This document shows positions 33,601 to 46,469 of a stretch of 64,000 nt of DNA, piece after piece (the first letter of the stretch is position 1; each line of letters begins with the position of its first letter). Below the pieces are notes generated by a model. The model was given only the letters and a program-made list of their open reading frames with translations, did not search any database and had not been told where the DNA came from. The position numbers and the translations under genes were made by a program. Source of the stretch: Ophiocordyceps camponoti-saundersi (nom. inval.) (taxonomy: Eukaryota; Ascomycota; Sordariomycetes; Hypocreales; Ophiocordycipitaceae); the NCBI GenBank assembly GCA_003339415.1, contig PDHQ01000122.1:1-64000 (forward strand), in the 5' to 3' direction.

Positions 33601-36600
33601 AAATTTAAGCCCTCTAATATTATATTAGATATATTAGGGGTAAGGGGATATAAGAGCTTATTACTTATAAAGTTCGCTAATATTAAGCTAAGTAAGAAAA
33701 TAAAAAAATAATAAGTTTAAAATTTATTAAAGCTTAATTTAAAGCTATTAGAATTAATACTTATATTATACTTAAATTCTAATAAATTAAGTTTTAAGCT
33801 AGTATTACGCTATTACTTTTTCCTTTATTATTATAAGAATAAAAGCTTAGCTATAAGCTATAATAATTTAATAGTTACTAGTAAGCTTTCGTTAGCTATT
33901 AAAATAAAGTGCTAAGGAGGTTATTTAAGATAAATATTTTTAAAAAATAAGACTTAGCCGCTCTTATAGCGAATATTTTTTAATATTAGCTTAAGATATT
34001 TATAATATTAAGCTATAACTATTCTTACTAAAAAAAGAATTTAGTTTTCTTATAGAAAAGTAAATAAGTTAAGGATTTCCTTTTATTATAAGAGTAAAAA
34101 AGCTAAGTATTATTATAATAAAAGCGTTTATAATATTTAGTAAAATTCTTATAGCTAAAATATATAGTAAATAGCTTATATAGCTAAAAATAAAGTAATA
34201 ACTTAATTTTTATTATAAGCTTAGTTATAGTAAATAATTTATACTTTTTATAATAATTAAGCTAATATTTCTATTATTAATAAGTAAAAGCTATAGCTTT
34301 ATATAATTAAAGATCCTAGCTAACTTAAGCTAAGAAGAGGTTATTATATCTTAAGGGGCTATATAACGCTCCTCTATTAGTAAGGCGGTTAGCTATCTTA
34401 TTACTTAAGATATTTTTATATTTAAGAATTTATTTAATAAAGACTTTACTTATATAAGTAAAAGCAGCTTAAAAAAAATAAATTTACTTTTACTAGGAAA
34501 CGCTTATAAATATATTATTAAGTTAAGTAATAACTATTTAATTATTAAGGTAAATATATAATAATAAGGGGGGGGAAGTAGCGTTAGCCTCTATAATTTT
34601 AATAGCCGCTAGTAAACTTTCTAATACTCCCTAAACTTTTATATTATATATTTCTATATATAATAGCTATTTATAATTTTAAGTAAGTATAATATTATCT
34701 CTTTTTACGAAAAAGCTAAAGCTTATAATTACTTTAAGTTATTAAAAGGGCGAGGAGTTATATTAAGATTTATTAGTAAAAATAAGGAGGTTAGTTAGTA
34801 AAAGCTATTTTAACTAGTTAAGGAAGTTTTAGATAGTATTATCTTTTAAGGGGTAAGGGCCTTTATCTAAGCTATTATAATAAAGAGGTATTAGAAAAAA
34901 GTAAAGGAAAGCTAAGTAAAGAGAGAGGGTTCTTTATAATATAGTTAGCTAGCGCGGCAATTCCTAAAGTATATATTAGTTATAATAAGCCTTAGTAGCT
35001 AGTAAGTATAAAAGGTTAAGGTTATAAATATATATTATATACTTAAGCTATATTCTATTAAGGGTAATTTTTATTAAGGGAATATTAGCTTTTTAGAAAA
35101 AAGTTAAAATATTTATTATTTTCTAAACTAATAAGTAACTTTTAATAGTAAGGTTAAGTATTACTTATAGCTTAGTAGTTTAATTATAAAAGCTTATAAA
35201 GACCTCTTTTATTCTATTCTTTTTAATAAGTCTTATAGCCCTTAGCTATTAGACCTCGGCCTTAAAAAGCGCCTTAGTTTTAATAATAGCTTTAATAGCT
35301 TTTCGGGTAATAATAAGGGGGGTCCTACGCTAAACTTAACTAAGTCCCTTAATATATATAGCTATTTTCCTAGCTTTAGTAGCTTTTTTTTAGATATAAT
35401 ATTTCTAGTTAAAGCGTTTATTAAGCTAGAGGCTTAGCTAGTATATAGTTTCTAATAAAATAATTTAATACTTATTATAATAAAGGCTAGGTAATATTAA
35501 TTATTATCGCTTAGTAAAATATATAACTTTAATCTTAGCTAAGTTAAAGTTAATATTATTATACTATTTTTAGTAAATAGTAATATTAAGTAAGCGTTAA
35601 GCTTTACGGCTAATTTTTTCTAAATCCTTACTAATTATAAATATATTATAATTATCCGTATATATAAAGCGGCTACTTAGCTTATTTAGTTAGTAAATTA
35701 AAGCGGTATAGAGTATATATAATATAAGGGAGATAGGGGAGCTTTATAATAAGCTATAAAAAAGCGAGTTTATTAAAGTAACTATCTTATTTAAGCGAAT
35801 ACTAATAAGCCTCCTTATTATAAAAAAGTTTACTTAACGGAGTAAATTATTAAGCTAGCCTTATAAGTATATTTATAAGAGGAGGCGGACTTAGAGGATT
35901 ATATTAAAAATACTTTATATATTAGCTATAATAAAAATAGCTATTTTACCTTAGTTAAGGGTATCTTTAATATTATAAATAAAATAGCTAATAATATTAA
36001 TAAATAACCTTATAAGTAAGGTACTTATATATTATAAGGAGACTACGCTATATTAAATATATTTCTAAATAATATAATAAATAAGGAGATATTTAAGCCC
36101 CTTATTAAGGTAAAATAGTAAAGCGATAAAGCGCTAGCTTTTAATTATACTAATATCTTACTTAAGCTTAAGGAGAAAAGTAACTTAAGCTTTCTTAAAA
36201 AGTAAAGGGTAATAGCTTAAGGTTAGGTAGCTTTAATATAGCGCGGTAATAGCTATTATAATATAAGTTTATATAGCTTTTAGTATTTTAATAATAATAT
36301 TATTAATATTAAAAATTATATTACCTAAGCTATAAACTACTTTTATAATCTTAGCTTATATAAAATTATTATCTTAGAGGATTATTTATATAAAGTAAAT
36401 ATTATTAACTTAGTAATAGTTATTATTTTACGAGAACTTTTTTAGAAAATACCTTTAAAAAGTTATAGTTTTCTTAGTAAGCTTAATAATAAGCGCGCTA
36501 TTAACTTATAAAAAAGGTAAGGCGGACTATAAGCGCCTCTTATATTAGTTAAATACTTAGTAAATATCCTTATCTAACGAGGCCTTAGTAATAATATCCT

Positions 36601-39330
36601 TATAATACTCCCTCTTTACTTTATAAACCTCCTTTTTTAAAGCTCTCTAAGTATTAAGGGCGCGGGTAATTTAAGGGCCTTAGTAGCGGGCTTATTATAT
36701 AGCTATTATATTTTTTATATACTTAGGCGTTTACTACGTAGTTTACTTAAAGTTTAGCTTAGTTAGCTTATAAGTAAACTTTACTACTTATCTAAGGAGC
36801 GAGATAAGGGCTTCCGCTAACTTATTAAGGTTACTTATAGTAGCTATAGTAAAAGGGAGAGTAAGTATACTTACTTTTACTTATAAGGTAAAGTTAGCGA
36901 TATTTTCGAGTAAGTCCTAAAAGATATATTATAAAAAAGGGGGGTTATTAGAGAGAAGGCTTTTTAATATTATAATAATAGTTTTATAATTAAAGCTTAT
37001 ATAAAAGTAATAAGCGACTATATTAAAAATAAAAAGGATATTAATAAGGATAAGGTTTAAGATATTCCCGTAATTATAAATAAGCTAGCTTAGCTTATTT
37101 AAGATAATAAGCTTATATTAATAAGTATAATTAGCTAAAGCTATAGCGCTAGCGTTTTATTCTTTTTAAGAGAGGTATAGTTATTATATATAATACTTAA
37201 AGTTAAAGTTTTTAATAATTATAATATATTCGTATAACTATTAGTTAAGGGGGATTTATAAGGTTTATAATTAATAAATATATAGTTAAATATAAGCGTT
37301 AAGGAAGGTAGTTTTACTAACTTAAACTTAGATTAGGTCCTTATAGCTGCTCTTACGGGTAATAAGCTTAAGCTATAAGTAAGCTTAATATCCCTTTTCT
37401 TAGCGAATATATATTAAAACTTAAAGCTTCTTAGCCTTATTAGTTTATAACGCTATAAGGGTAAAGTAATTAAACTTAATATAAAACTTAGTTTAATATT
37501 AAAAAGGTAAGTTATTATTATAAAAAAGCTCTTATAGAAAAACTATATTTATAATATTAGTAAAAGTAAATTATAAAGCGGTATTATATATAGTGCTATT
37601 TTTAGCTATATTAGCTTAGAATATTTTTAAATAATTCTTATTACTTATTTATTAATAATATACTTAAGTTATTAAAAATAAGCGGTATAGTAAATAATAT
37701 AGCTTTTCTTATTTTTAAGTAAGGAGGTTATAATAGCGTTTTTTTTAGCAGCCTTATTTACTATCTTAACTTTTATTAAGTTAATATTTAAGCTAATACT
37801 AGTAAAGCTAAGTATTAGGGGTAGCGGTATTAAGGTTTTAGGGAACCTTTTAGCTATAAGCGGGGCGGGGGAGGGAGAAAAAAAGCTTATTAAGCTAGCT
37901 AAGTTATCCTTAAAGCCTAAGCTAAAAGTAAGCTCGCTATAATTAAGTTTAGAAACCTCTTTATTAATAATAATCTTTATAATATTAATATAAATCCTTA
38001 TAAGCGGCGAAGTAAAATTATAAGCTTACTAAGCTTATTACTAAGCTTATTAGCTAAAGGGTATATTATTATCTAATAAGTTTATTACTAAGCTTTAAAA
38101 AGTAAGGAAAGCGGCGAGGCTTATTTTATAAATTTACTTTTACTAAGCTTAAGTAAGGTAGCTAAGAACTTTATTTTTTTAAATAAGCTTCGCTAAGTAT
38201 TTCTTATATATAAAAATATAAGCCCTAAAGTAATTAGTATATTATATTAGCTTATTATATTTATTATATTTTTTCTTTTTATAAGTTTTATAATAAGCTA
38301 ATTAGATATAAAATTTAGCTTTATATTAATTAAAATATTTAATATATTAAGTAAGTAAGGAGGTTTTATTAATTATATAAGCTAAGCTATTTATATTAAA
38401 AAGTTAAAAAAGCTTAACTATAAAGGGGAAAAAGATAATTTAAATAGCTACTAAGGGCTTATCTTATAAATTTTAGTTATTCGATAAATAATAGCTTATA
38501 AACTTAATTTTTATCTAAGCTTTAGCCTTATTACTAATAAGCTTAGCTATTAAAATAAGAGTCTTATTTATAAAATTATAAAAGTTTATTAAGATATTAA
38601 AGATAGCGTAAGTAGCTTATTTCTTAAAAATATTTACCTTATTATAGCTAATAGTAGTATAAATCTTCGCCGTATTTATAATAGTAAGCTTTTAAGCGTT
38701 AAGGTTAATAGCGGTAACTAAGAACCTTATCTTAGTAGCGTTTATAAAAAGGAAATCTAAAATTAATTAGCTAATAGCGTCTACTATAGCTTTACGAATT
38801 ATAAAAAAAGGGGTTTAGTATTATATAATAAAAAAGTTAAAGCGGAGGAAAACCTTAAAATTTAGCTTTACTAGCTATATTTTTACTTTAATTATAATAG
38901 CGGTAATAATAGCTATAATTTCGTTTATTTTAGCTTTTTTTTATAGCTAAGGGAGTAAAGCTAATAAGCTAAATATAATATTAGCTTAAAATAAGAAAGC
39001 GCTAATAATATTATCTTACTTATAAGTAAAAATTTTAAATTATTAATTAATATTATAAATATATATAACGTATAGCGCGTTAAAGCTTATAGCTTATTAA
39101 AGTATATTTTTAATAGCGTTAGTAAAATAGCTAATATAAGCTTTAGCGTATTTTTTAAAAAAAAATAGCGTTATTAAAAATAATAATAATAGCTTATATA
39201 ATATTCTTTTTAATAATATATTTTTAGCGAAGCTTTATAAATATTAGCGTAAAGCCGGTTATATAAATAAAAGTTATAAGATTATTATTAGTAAGTAAAA
39301 CTTTCCTAAAGCTATAATTACTTTTCTCTC
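33600..39330 (-). mobile_element. RIP-killed Tad/I-like LINE (non-LTR retrotransposon)
   Basis: AT-rich and without open frames, but the minus strand keeps a coherent non-LTR retrotransposon order. Around 36460-36620 a pre-RT linker reads YKVKREYYKDIITKASLDKD. Around 36115-36145 there is KS-stop-RFIALL (expected KSWRPIALL). A segment FIIANI-stop-SIFN near 35930 corresponds to the catalytic block F-x-x-AD-I-x-x-AFD. Then come a SPISLILYIL block near 35700 and RFIYTDNY near 35655 (expected RFxYADDx). Changes fit G-to-A or C-to-T on either strand. The endonuclease and any ORF1 should lie at higher coordinates but were not resolved. Boundaries are approximate. Confidence 0.7.
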
Positions 39331-40524
39331 CGGAGGTTCTTTTTATTACCTTTATCTTACGGGGGGTAACTAGGACTACCCTAATATTATAGGCTATAGC
39401 GGCGAGTATCGCGGGCGATATACTAATCGTATATATTACGATTAGGGCCTAGGATAGTATCGTAATTATCGTTAAAGGTAAGGCCGAAGCTAGAATTAGG
39501 TATTAGTAGTATTTTAGTAGCAGTCTCCGCTAGGCACTAATAGCGGGGCGAAAACTTAGGTGATGTAGGAGGGAAGTGGCTTATAGGTATATAGTAGATA
39601 GGTAGGTAGGTAGGTAATTAATTATCCTGACACTGGCCGATATCAAGAATGCTCGTTTTGGTCCGGCGATAGAGAGAAAGGAAGGAATATTTCCTAACAG
39701 GCCGAGAAAAGAGCCCGACAGCTTCTTATTACTGACAGCTTTTCACATTTGATAGGGTCTGACATGACTGCTAGGCTGCTACTTGTACATACATACATAC
39801 ATATATAGGTATGTACACTACCGTATATGGACGTAGTATGTACTAGTATGCGTGTTGGAAGGAATATCCGTAGTATGTCCAGGTGCGATCCAGGTGCGAC
39901 AGCTGTCACTGGTCGGCGCTATATTTGCATTTACACTGCCCAGACTTAGAGCCCATGGTAGGTTTCTTCAACCATGGGTTTGGGCACCGAAACGCGGCAC
40001 TTCCAGGGCGAGAAAACCATCGTCTCCACTTTTCTTACGTTCATCTTTTGCTCTGAACTACCCACCTACTCCGTACCTATATACTCACCAAATGCCAATA
40101 GACATGGTCGAAGCAGCTAATCTAGGAAGGGCACTCAGGGACTCAAGGCGGGACGTGAGGAACTGTGATACCTTACAAGCCCTCTTATAGGCTCGACTGA
40201 CCAACAGAGCATCTGAATATGTACTGTAGATACATACATACATACATACATAGGTAAATGCATAGCGCTCGACAGAACCTTTCCAAATAAAAAATGATAG
40301 TAAAAGGAAGTAATGAAAGGAAAAGGGAACAGGAGAACAAGAAACGTTTGCTTCTGTCATTACGGATTACACTCATCCGTTTCGTTAGGCCAATGACATG
40401 ATCACGGCCGCTAGCGTCACTGCTTAGTCATTCTCCGACGTGTCTCCCTCACCCAGCATACGGATACGGCTCAATGTGTAAATGGCGCCACTAGCACCCC
40501 GATCAAGCAATCTTGCATTGTACC
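39331..40524. other. Transition from AT-rich island to normal DNA; promoter of ORC1
   Basis: The decayed composition ends near 39560, at TAGG repeats (39600-39616). After that come CATA arrays (39786-39806 and 40230-40252) and one TACTCCGTAC motif (40067-40076). No supported gene; the short open frames look random. Confidence 0.6.
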
Positions 40525-42952
40525 ATGGCGCCTCGCGGCCAGGGAAAACAAGTCGTCGAACAGCTGCAAATAAGCCGCAAAAGGCCTCGCCCACCAGAAC
40601 TTGACGGCGAAGACTCCGAGGACGAGCTTGGAAGCGATGACCTGCCATGGGAATGGCTCTGGGACATGGTGGTGCAACAGGGGCCGACGCGAAAAGGCGA
40701 TGATGGCCATGATCATCAGCAGGTCGACAAGACTAGGAAGCAAGGTTCTTCTCGTCGTCAAATCGTTGGCGCGCGCACCGGAAACTTCGAGTGCCGCGTC
40801 GGCGACTGCGTGCTGCTCAAGGCTGAGGGTTCCAACGAGGCTTGGGTAGCCATCATCTGCGAGTTCGTCGAAGACGATGGCGAGGGCGAAAAGGCCGCCA
40901 ATTTTATGTGGTTCTCTACCGAAAAGGAAATTCGGGACAGCGAGAGGAAGCGCAACGACTTTTACCGTGTATGCTGAAAAGGACCCATGCAGAAATCCTC
41001 CTCAGCTGGCTGACCCAGATTACACCAGAATGAGCTCTACATCTGCCCCTCGTGGGACGTCAACCCCCTGGCTTCCATCAATGGCAAGGCCAACGTCATG
41101 TCGCCGGCTATGTTTCACAACAAGTTTCCCTCGGGCAAGATACCGCGCCACTATCCAGACTTTGGCAAGACCTTCATCTGCCGCCGCGGCTGCAACACCC
41201 GAACGGCTACTTATACAGACGAGTTTGTCTGGGAGGACATCTACAATTGTGGCGACGACATCTTCGACCTGATCGAGCGCATCGAAAGAGACACAAAGCC
41301 TACCCGCGGACGTCGCAAGCCTCGAAGCCAGTCGCCACAGGAGACATCCGCCTATGTGCCCCCTCCCCAGACGCCGACGAAGCCAACGCCCAGGCCAGCC
41401 GTCACGCCAAAGTCGAGGCGGACCCAGACGACGCCGGGCTCGCGTACCCAAAAGAGGTTTGCTCGCTGCCTGGCTCTACTGCGGCCATTGTGCACGCACT
41501 GACGGTCCGCACAGGAGCGCTTCCAAACGGCTCGAGTTTACCCCGTTGGCTACACGGAAGCTTTCCCCGACCAGCGTCCAATCGTCTCCATTTCAGATCG
41601 CTCGCTCCCGACTACACGTCGCGTCTGTTCCAGCTAGTCTGCCGTGTCGCGAAGAAGAGTTCGCCCTCGTCTACTCCCATCTCGAAGCCGCCATCAGCGA
41701 AGGTGCGGGCAACTGCATCTACATATCAGGCACGCCGGGCACGGGTAAAACAGCCACTGTACGCGAGGTCATCTCTCGCTTAGAAGACGCCGTCGGGTCC
41801 GACGAGCTGGATGACTTTATCTTCGTCGAGATCAACGGCATGAAGATTACCGACCCTCACCAGTCGTATGCCTTGCTATGGGAGGCGCTCAAGGGTCAAC
41901 GCACCAGTCAATCGCAGGCCTTGGATCTCCTGCAGCGCGAGTTCAGTAATCCTAGTCCGCGGCGCATTCCATGCGTTGTCCTAATGGACGAGCTTGACCA
42001 GCTAGTCACCAGGAACCAGGCTGTCATGTATAACTTCTTCAACTGGCCTACGTTGCGACACAGTCGTCTTATTGTCCTGGCCGTCGCAAACACCATGGAT
42101 CTTCCCGAACGGACATTGAGCAACAAAATTAGTAGCCGATTGGGTATGTCCATCCAATGTGCCCCCCCCCCCCCCCCGACCGCTTTGGCTAGGCAGCCTT
42201 GCTAACAACCATGGCCCATCAATCCCTCTCGTTTAGGACTTACCCGCATTACCTTTCCAGGTTATACTCACGATCAACTTATTAAAATCATACAGTCGCG
42301 CCTCCAAGGCGTGCCTGGTAACGTTGTGGACCCGGACGCCGTACAATTTGCAAGTCGAAAGGTTGCGGCTGTCAGCGGAGACGCTAGACGGGCCCTCGAC
42401 ATCTGCCGCAGGGCCGTCGAGCTTGCCGAGGGCGACGCCCGTGGCGATCCGCAAACACCGACCAAGACAGGGTCCCAGAACCTGACGCGACGAGGGAGAG
42501 TGACCATTGCCACCATCAAGAAGGCGATTAACGAGGCGACTACCAGCCCCGTTCAACAACATCTCCGTGCTCTACCCCTCATGTCCAAGCTTTTCGTGGC
42601 AGCGCTGCTGCTCAGGATCCGGAGGACCGGTCTCGTTGAGACGACATATGGGGAGGTCCTAGACCAGCTACAACGCACGATGGCTAATTCGGCACCTTCA
42701 AATCCCACCATGACTATGATGCTTGTCCACAGTTCGAAGGGAGCTCGGGGAGGTCGCCATCGGCCCGTGACGAGGCCAGGCCACATTCACACAGTAGCGT
42801 TGGACCTAGTCGCCGCTGGATTGATTCACTTGGAACATCATCGTGCGGAGAGATCAAGTAAGTTGCGCCTGGCGATAGCCGATGACGAGGTGACGATGGC
42901 CCTCCGCGACGATACCGATCTCAAGGCCATGGGTATCAGTATTTGCACATAG
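40525..42952 (+). CDS. ORC1: Origin recognition complex subunit 1
   Basis: Four exons: 40525-40968, 41029-41456, 41515-42143 and 42237-42952, about 738 aa. The N-terminal part is a BAH domain (residues about 75-240), including VGDCVLLKAEG, NELYICPSWDVNPLASINGK and a KFPSGKIPRHYPDFGKTFIC strand. A basic linker follows, then an AAA+ ATPase with Walker A GTPGTGKT (about residue 362), Walker B VVLMDELDQL (about 445), sensor-1 VLAVANTMDLPERT and the arginine region NKISSRLGLTRITF. The C-terminal winged-helix part runs to the stop. ORC1 marks replication origins, and its BAH domain contacts nucleosomes. Intron 3 contains a run of 16 C. It is tail-to-tail with PRP46, with only 99 bp between stop codons. 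Confidence 0.95.
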
Positions 42953-43051
42953 TAAGCCGGAAGGAAAATCGATACATTCTCGTCTTGATGTCCCCGGAAA
43001 GGCCATCTCGCCATATGCAAGGTGATGTGACGAAGTTCCAACAACCGGCAG

Positions 43052-44613
43052 TCAAAATCTACGCCGCGCTATACTCGATGTCCACTGAATAGGGTGAGTT
43101 TCCGCCGTAGCCGTGTCGTCGGGCTTCCATATTTTGACTGACAAACTAACGTCAGCATGAGACGCCAAAAATCAGCAGATGAGAAAAGTGAGAGGACGCA
43201 CTAGTCTTGTCTGCCTCGCCGCAGATGAGACGCAGCCCCGAGCGGTCAAAGGTGGAGCTCATGATGCCCGACTCGGCGTCGAGGGAACCGGGCTGTGCCG
43301 TAGTATCGAGAGCCTGGAAGCGATAGCCCGATTTCCAGTCCCAGAAGCTCATTGAGCCATTGTCGCCTTGTATGGAGGAAGTCAGTTGCTATGGAACAGG
43401 GCCGAGTTCACTAGAAGACTAAGCGATGTAACGCACCTCCCGAGAAGAAGACGTTGTTTTGATTTACGCTCAACGTGTTGATGATTGAGTTTTGCCCCTC
43501 GAAATTCTGCATAAATGCGCCTTCGGGGCACTTCCACTGTTTGATGCTTCCGGTACTCGCGCTCGCAAAGGTGAACTCGGACGGATGCAAGGCTAGTGAT
43601 CGTACACCTTTCTTGTGGTGGGTTAAAACTCCCATCGTCTTGCCGGCGGCGAGATCCCAAAGCCGCACGGTGGAGTCGAGGGAGCCGGTAATGACCTGAG
43701 GGTCAGCCTCTTGGCACTTGACATCTGTGACGGTCTGGGTGTGGCCGGAAAGGACATGGATGTTGCTTCTCGTCCGCATGTCCCAGACCCGAGCAACGCC
43801 GTCTCGGCCGCCTGTGACAAGGACGTCCAGTGTGGGGTGCAGAGACAGAGAGTAGACACCACTCAGGTGGCCGTGGTAGTGACGGATGACCTTGTTGGTC
43901 TCGAGATCCCAGCACTTGACCATTTTGTCCTCGCCGCAGGAGAAAAGGTATGGATGGCGCGGCGAGATGGCCAGGCCGCGAACGGTACTGATGTGTCCCG
44001 TGAGTGTCAGGAGCAGGGTGCCCTGAGCGAGATCCCAAAGCTTGATGGTCCTATCTCCTGCGCCGCTGGCGAACCACTTGTTGTCCGGCTCGACGGCAAG
44101 GCTGCGAACCCAGCCTAAGTGGCCAGAAATGACCCTCATCAGCTTCCAGGGCGGGTGCCACTCGGGCTTCTGCTGGTGATACTGCTTCCCGCCTCTCGTA
44201 GCCAGACTCATGCTCGTTCCGTTGGATTCCGAGTTACCGCCCGAGGCACTGGCCCCGGAGCCGAGGGGGCTCCCTCCTTCGAGTAAGGCCTGCTGCGTCC
44301 TGCCGGCGAGCGGTTTCGTCGCCTTGACGAGGGCCTTTGAGGGCTTCTTCGTCGGGAGTTTCGCTGCCAATGAAGGCGGTAGTGTCTCAGAAGCGGCGTA
44401 TTCGGCCGAAAACTTGCGCTTCATGAGGTAGTCTTCCAGGGTGTCGTCTGGAGAGAGCTTCGCACGCTTAGCGTTGGGTTGGCCAGCGGCCGCGCGGGTG
44501 TATAGCCTTTGCGACGCCATGGCATTTCCAGAGGCGAGCACGCCGAGCTGCGCCAATTCACTTGGTAGTAGCTGCGTCTCCATGTCGCCTGGCTTCTGAA
44601 GAAGATCAGTCAT
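43052..44613 (-). CDS. PRP46: Pre-mRNA-splicing factor Prp46/PRL1 (WD40)
   Basis: Three exons: 44613-43437, 43366-43202 and 43137-43052, about 475 aa. The N-terminal 160 residues are low-complexity with a basic patch. From about 165 a seven-bladed WD40 propeller follows, starting [21 protein letters not shown]. Repeats are visible as [61 protein letters not shown] and [12 protein letters not shown]. Splicing of the last two short exons restores GEADKTIKIW and a basic C-terminus ending RRRF. Prp46 belongs to the Prp19-associated (NTC-related) part of the spliceosome and stays on through activation. A second ATG at codon 11 is an alternative start. Confidence 0.94.
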
Positions 44614-44956
44614 GTACGATCAGTGATACTGATGGAAGCTGCAGCGTGGATGATACATACCTAGTCGAAGCGCTGACAGAATGTTACTCACGTGATATAG
44701 AACGTGACTTGGAAATTCTTACATGGTTGTCAAACGACACCGTCACATTACTCGCGAGTCACGGCTTACGCTGAGCACTAGGCACCTAGGGACGTCTGTA
44801 TCTACTATACATGCATTAGTGTGGTACGCATCCCCCATCCCCTCAACTTCTTCTCTATCAGCATCGTTCTACAGACGTACACTGAACCTCAGAAAAGCTC
44901 TTCCTTCATCTGGAGCCTCATCCCCTCGACCAAGAATAACGCGGACCTCGGGTGCC
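44614..44956. promoter_or_regulatory. Divergent promoter (PRP46 / NAS6)
   Basis: 343 bp between two divergent start codons. It has T/C-rich leader sequence towards NAS6 and no specific motif that I can name. Confidence 0.45.
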
Positions 44957-45523
44957 ATGGATCAAGACACAGCCATCGACCCGTTTCCGCTGCAGACTGC
45001 TGCACGCCTGGGCCAAGGTGAGCAGACGGCATCAACTGCCCGCGGATAGAGTAGCTTCTTACACCTTCTAGTGGCCAAGGCCGAAGCGCTTCTTCAGGTG
45101 CGGAAACATTTTCTACATTCTCTCGTCTTCAAAAGAAGTAGACTGTCCATCGTCGTCGGAAGCTCATACCTTCTTCCGACAATAGACAGACCCGAAACTC
45201 TCGATTTGCAAGGACAACGATGGACGATATCCCATCCACTGGGCCGCCTCGTCGAATTCCCTTGATGTTGTCCTTCTACTGGCCAACCAAGCCAGCTTCG
45301 ATCCAGATGTTCAGGTTAGTTCTCGCATACTGATTGCAGTTCGGATATAGAGCGGGGGGGAGCTTATTATTTACTTCCTCTCCCCGTGCAGGATAGTAGC
45401 GGCTGGACGCCGCTCATGATCTCTGCCAGCGTCCCAGACAGCGAGCCCGTCCTCAAATTATTGCTGCAAAAGGGCGCCTATGTGGACGAGAAGAGTGACC
45501 TCCTACCTGCCCACCTTCGCCCC

Positions 45524-45602
<79 letters not shown>

Positions 45603-45674
45603 NNNNNNNNNNCCCACCCGCGCCCCCCCCCCCCAAATTTTGCGGCCAAAGGGCGCCCCGGGGGCGCGGAAAGC

Positions 45675-45723
<49 letters not shown>

Positions 45724-46384
45724 TCCGGGACATCCTTTCGAACTCCTTGATCGCTGACCATCCCCGCCTTTCCTCCGGATAGATGACAGTGGTCAGGTCA
45801 GGACATGTCAAAAAACTCGTGGGTTATAACGCTCACATAGAATGACCGTCATAGACGGCGCTTCACTTCGTGGCCTCAAAGAAGAATCTGGACATCGGTC
45901 GCCTTCTATTCAGCGCAAAGCCTCCGGCATCGACCCGAGTGCGCGATAAACGTGGGCAATATCCCATTCATCGCGCGGCCGCGGCCGGATCTGTACCCAT
46001 GGTCCGCTTGCTTCTCCAGAACAAGAGTCCCGTCAGCCCGACCGACGTAGAGGGCTTCACGCCGCTGCACCATGCAATCGCCGAAGGTCACGGTATGTAT
46101 GGGACGGGAACCGCCGTTGCGCAATAAACAGCTAATGTCTTGGGCTGCAGGAGATGTGGCTGTGGTGCTACTCGAGAATGGGGCCGATTTCACCATCAAG
46201 AACTGCGATGGCGAGACAGCTCTCGAGCTGGCGCCTGACAAGGAGGTAAGGGCGACCGTATCTAGTAGCCTTTGGGGCCTTGGGCAGAGTCAAGTGCTCA
46301 AGTCGGCTTACCCTCTCCAAACAGGTACGGCGTTTTGTCTTACAAGGGGCCGAAAGAGAAGGCATCAATATGTCATCGTCGTAG
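44957..46384 (+). CDS. NAS6: 26S proteasome assembly chaperone Nas6/gankyrin (ankyrin repeats)
   Basis: Eight short exons: 44957-45017, 45072-45097, 45186-45314, 45392-45494, 45783-45796, 45855-46092, 46151-46245 and 46325-46384. They sum to 241 aa (yeast Nas6 is 228). Ankyrin units are visible: DNDGRYPIHWAASSNSLDVV, DSSGWTPLMISASVPDSEPV, DSGQTALHFVASKKNLDIGR, DKRGQYPIHRAAAAGSVPMV, DVEGFTPLHHAIAEGHGDVA and NCDGETALELA. Nas6 binds the Rpt3 ATPase C-terminal domain and delays base-core docking during proteasome assembly. Exon 5 is only 14 nt. Intron 4 (45495-45782) is unusually long because it contains poly-C runs and a 10-base assembly gap. All exons lie outside the gap and the frame is intact. 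Confidence 0.92.
45525..45721 (+). repeat. Poly-C tracts with 10-N assembly gap inside NAS6 intron 4
   Basis: C runs of about 78 nt (45525-45602) and 44 nt (45678-45721) flank ten N (45603-45612). Between them is GC-rich sequence of stepped homopolymers (AAATTTTG, then AAAGGGCGCCCCGGGGG) that looks like low-quality consensus. Real length and content are unknown. Poly-Pro and poly-Gly frames across it are artefacts. Confidence 0.85.
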
Positions 46385-46469
46385 CTAGATGCTGGCGTCG
46401 TCGTCCAAACAACCACCACGCTATTGACTCCAAACCCCTGTCTCCTTTGTAACTCCTCTGTGCGCGGTC

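Noticed and set aside
27560..39330. Centromere as an explanation for the 12-kb AT-rich block
   Set aside because: The block is explained by a copia element and a LINE with RIP damage, and it is short for a fungal regional centromere.
45386..45761. Proline-rich protein spanning the N gap
   Set aside because: It reads through NAS6 intron 4 and the assembly gap; the real protein is the spliced ankyrin product.
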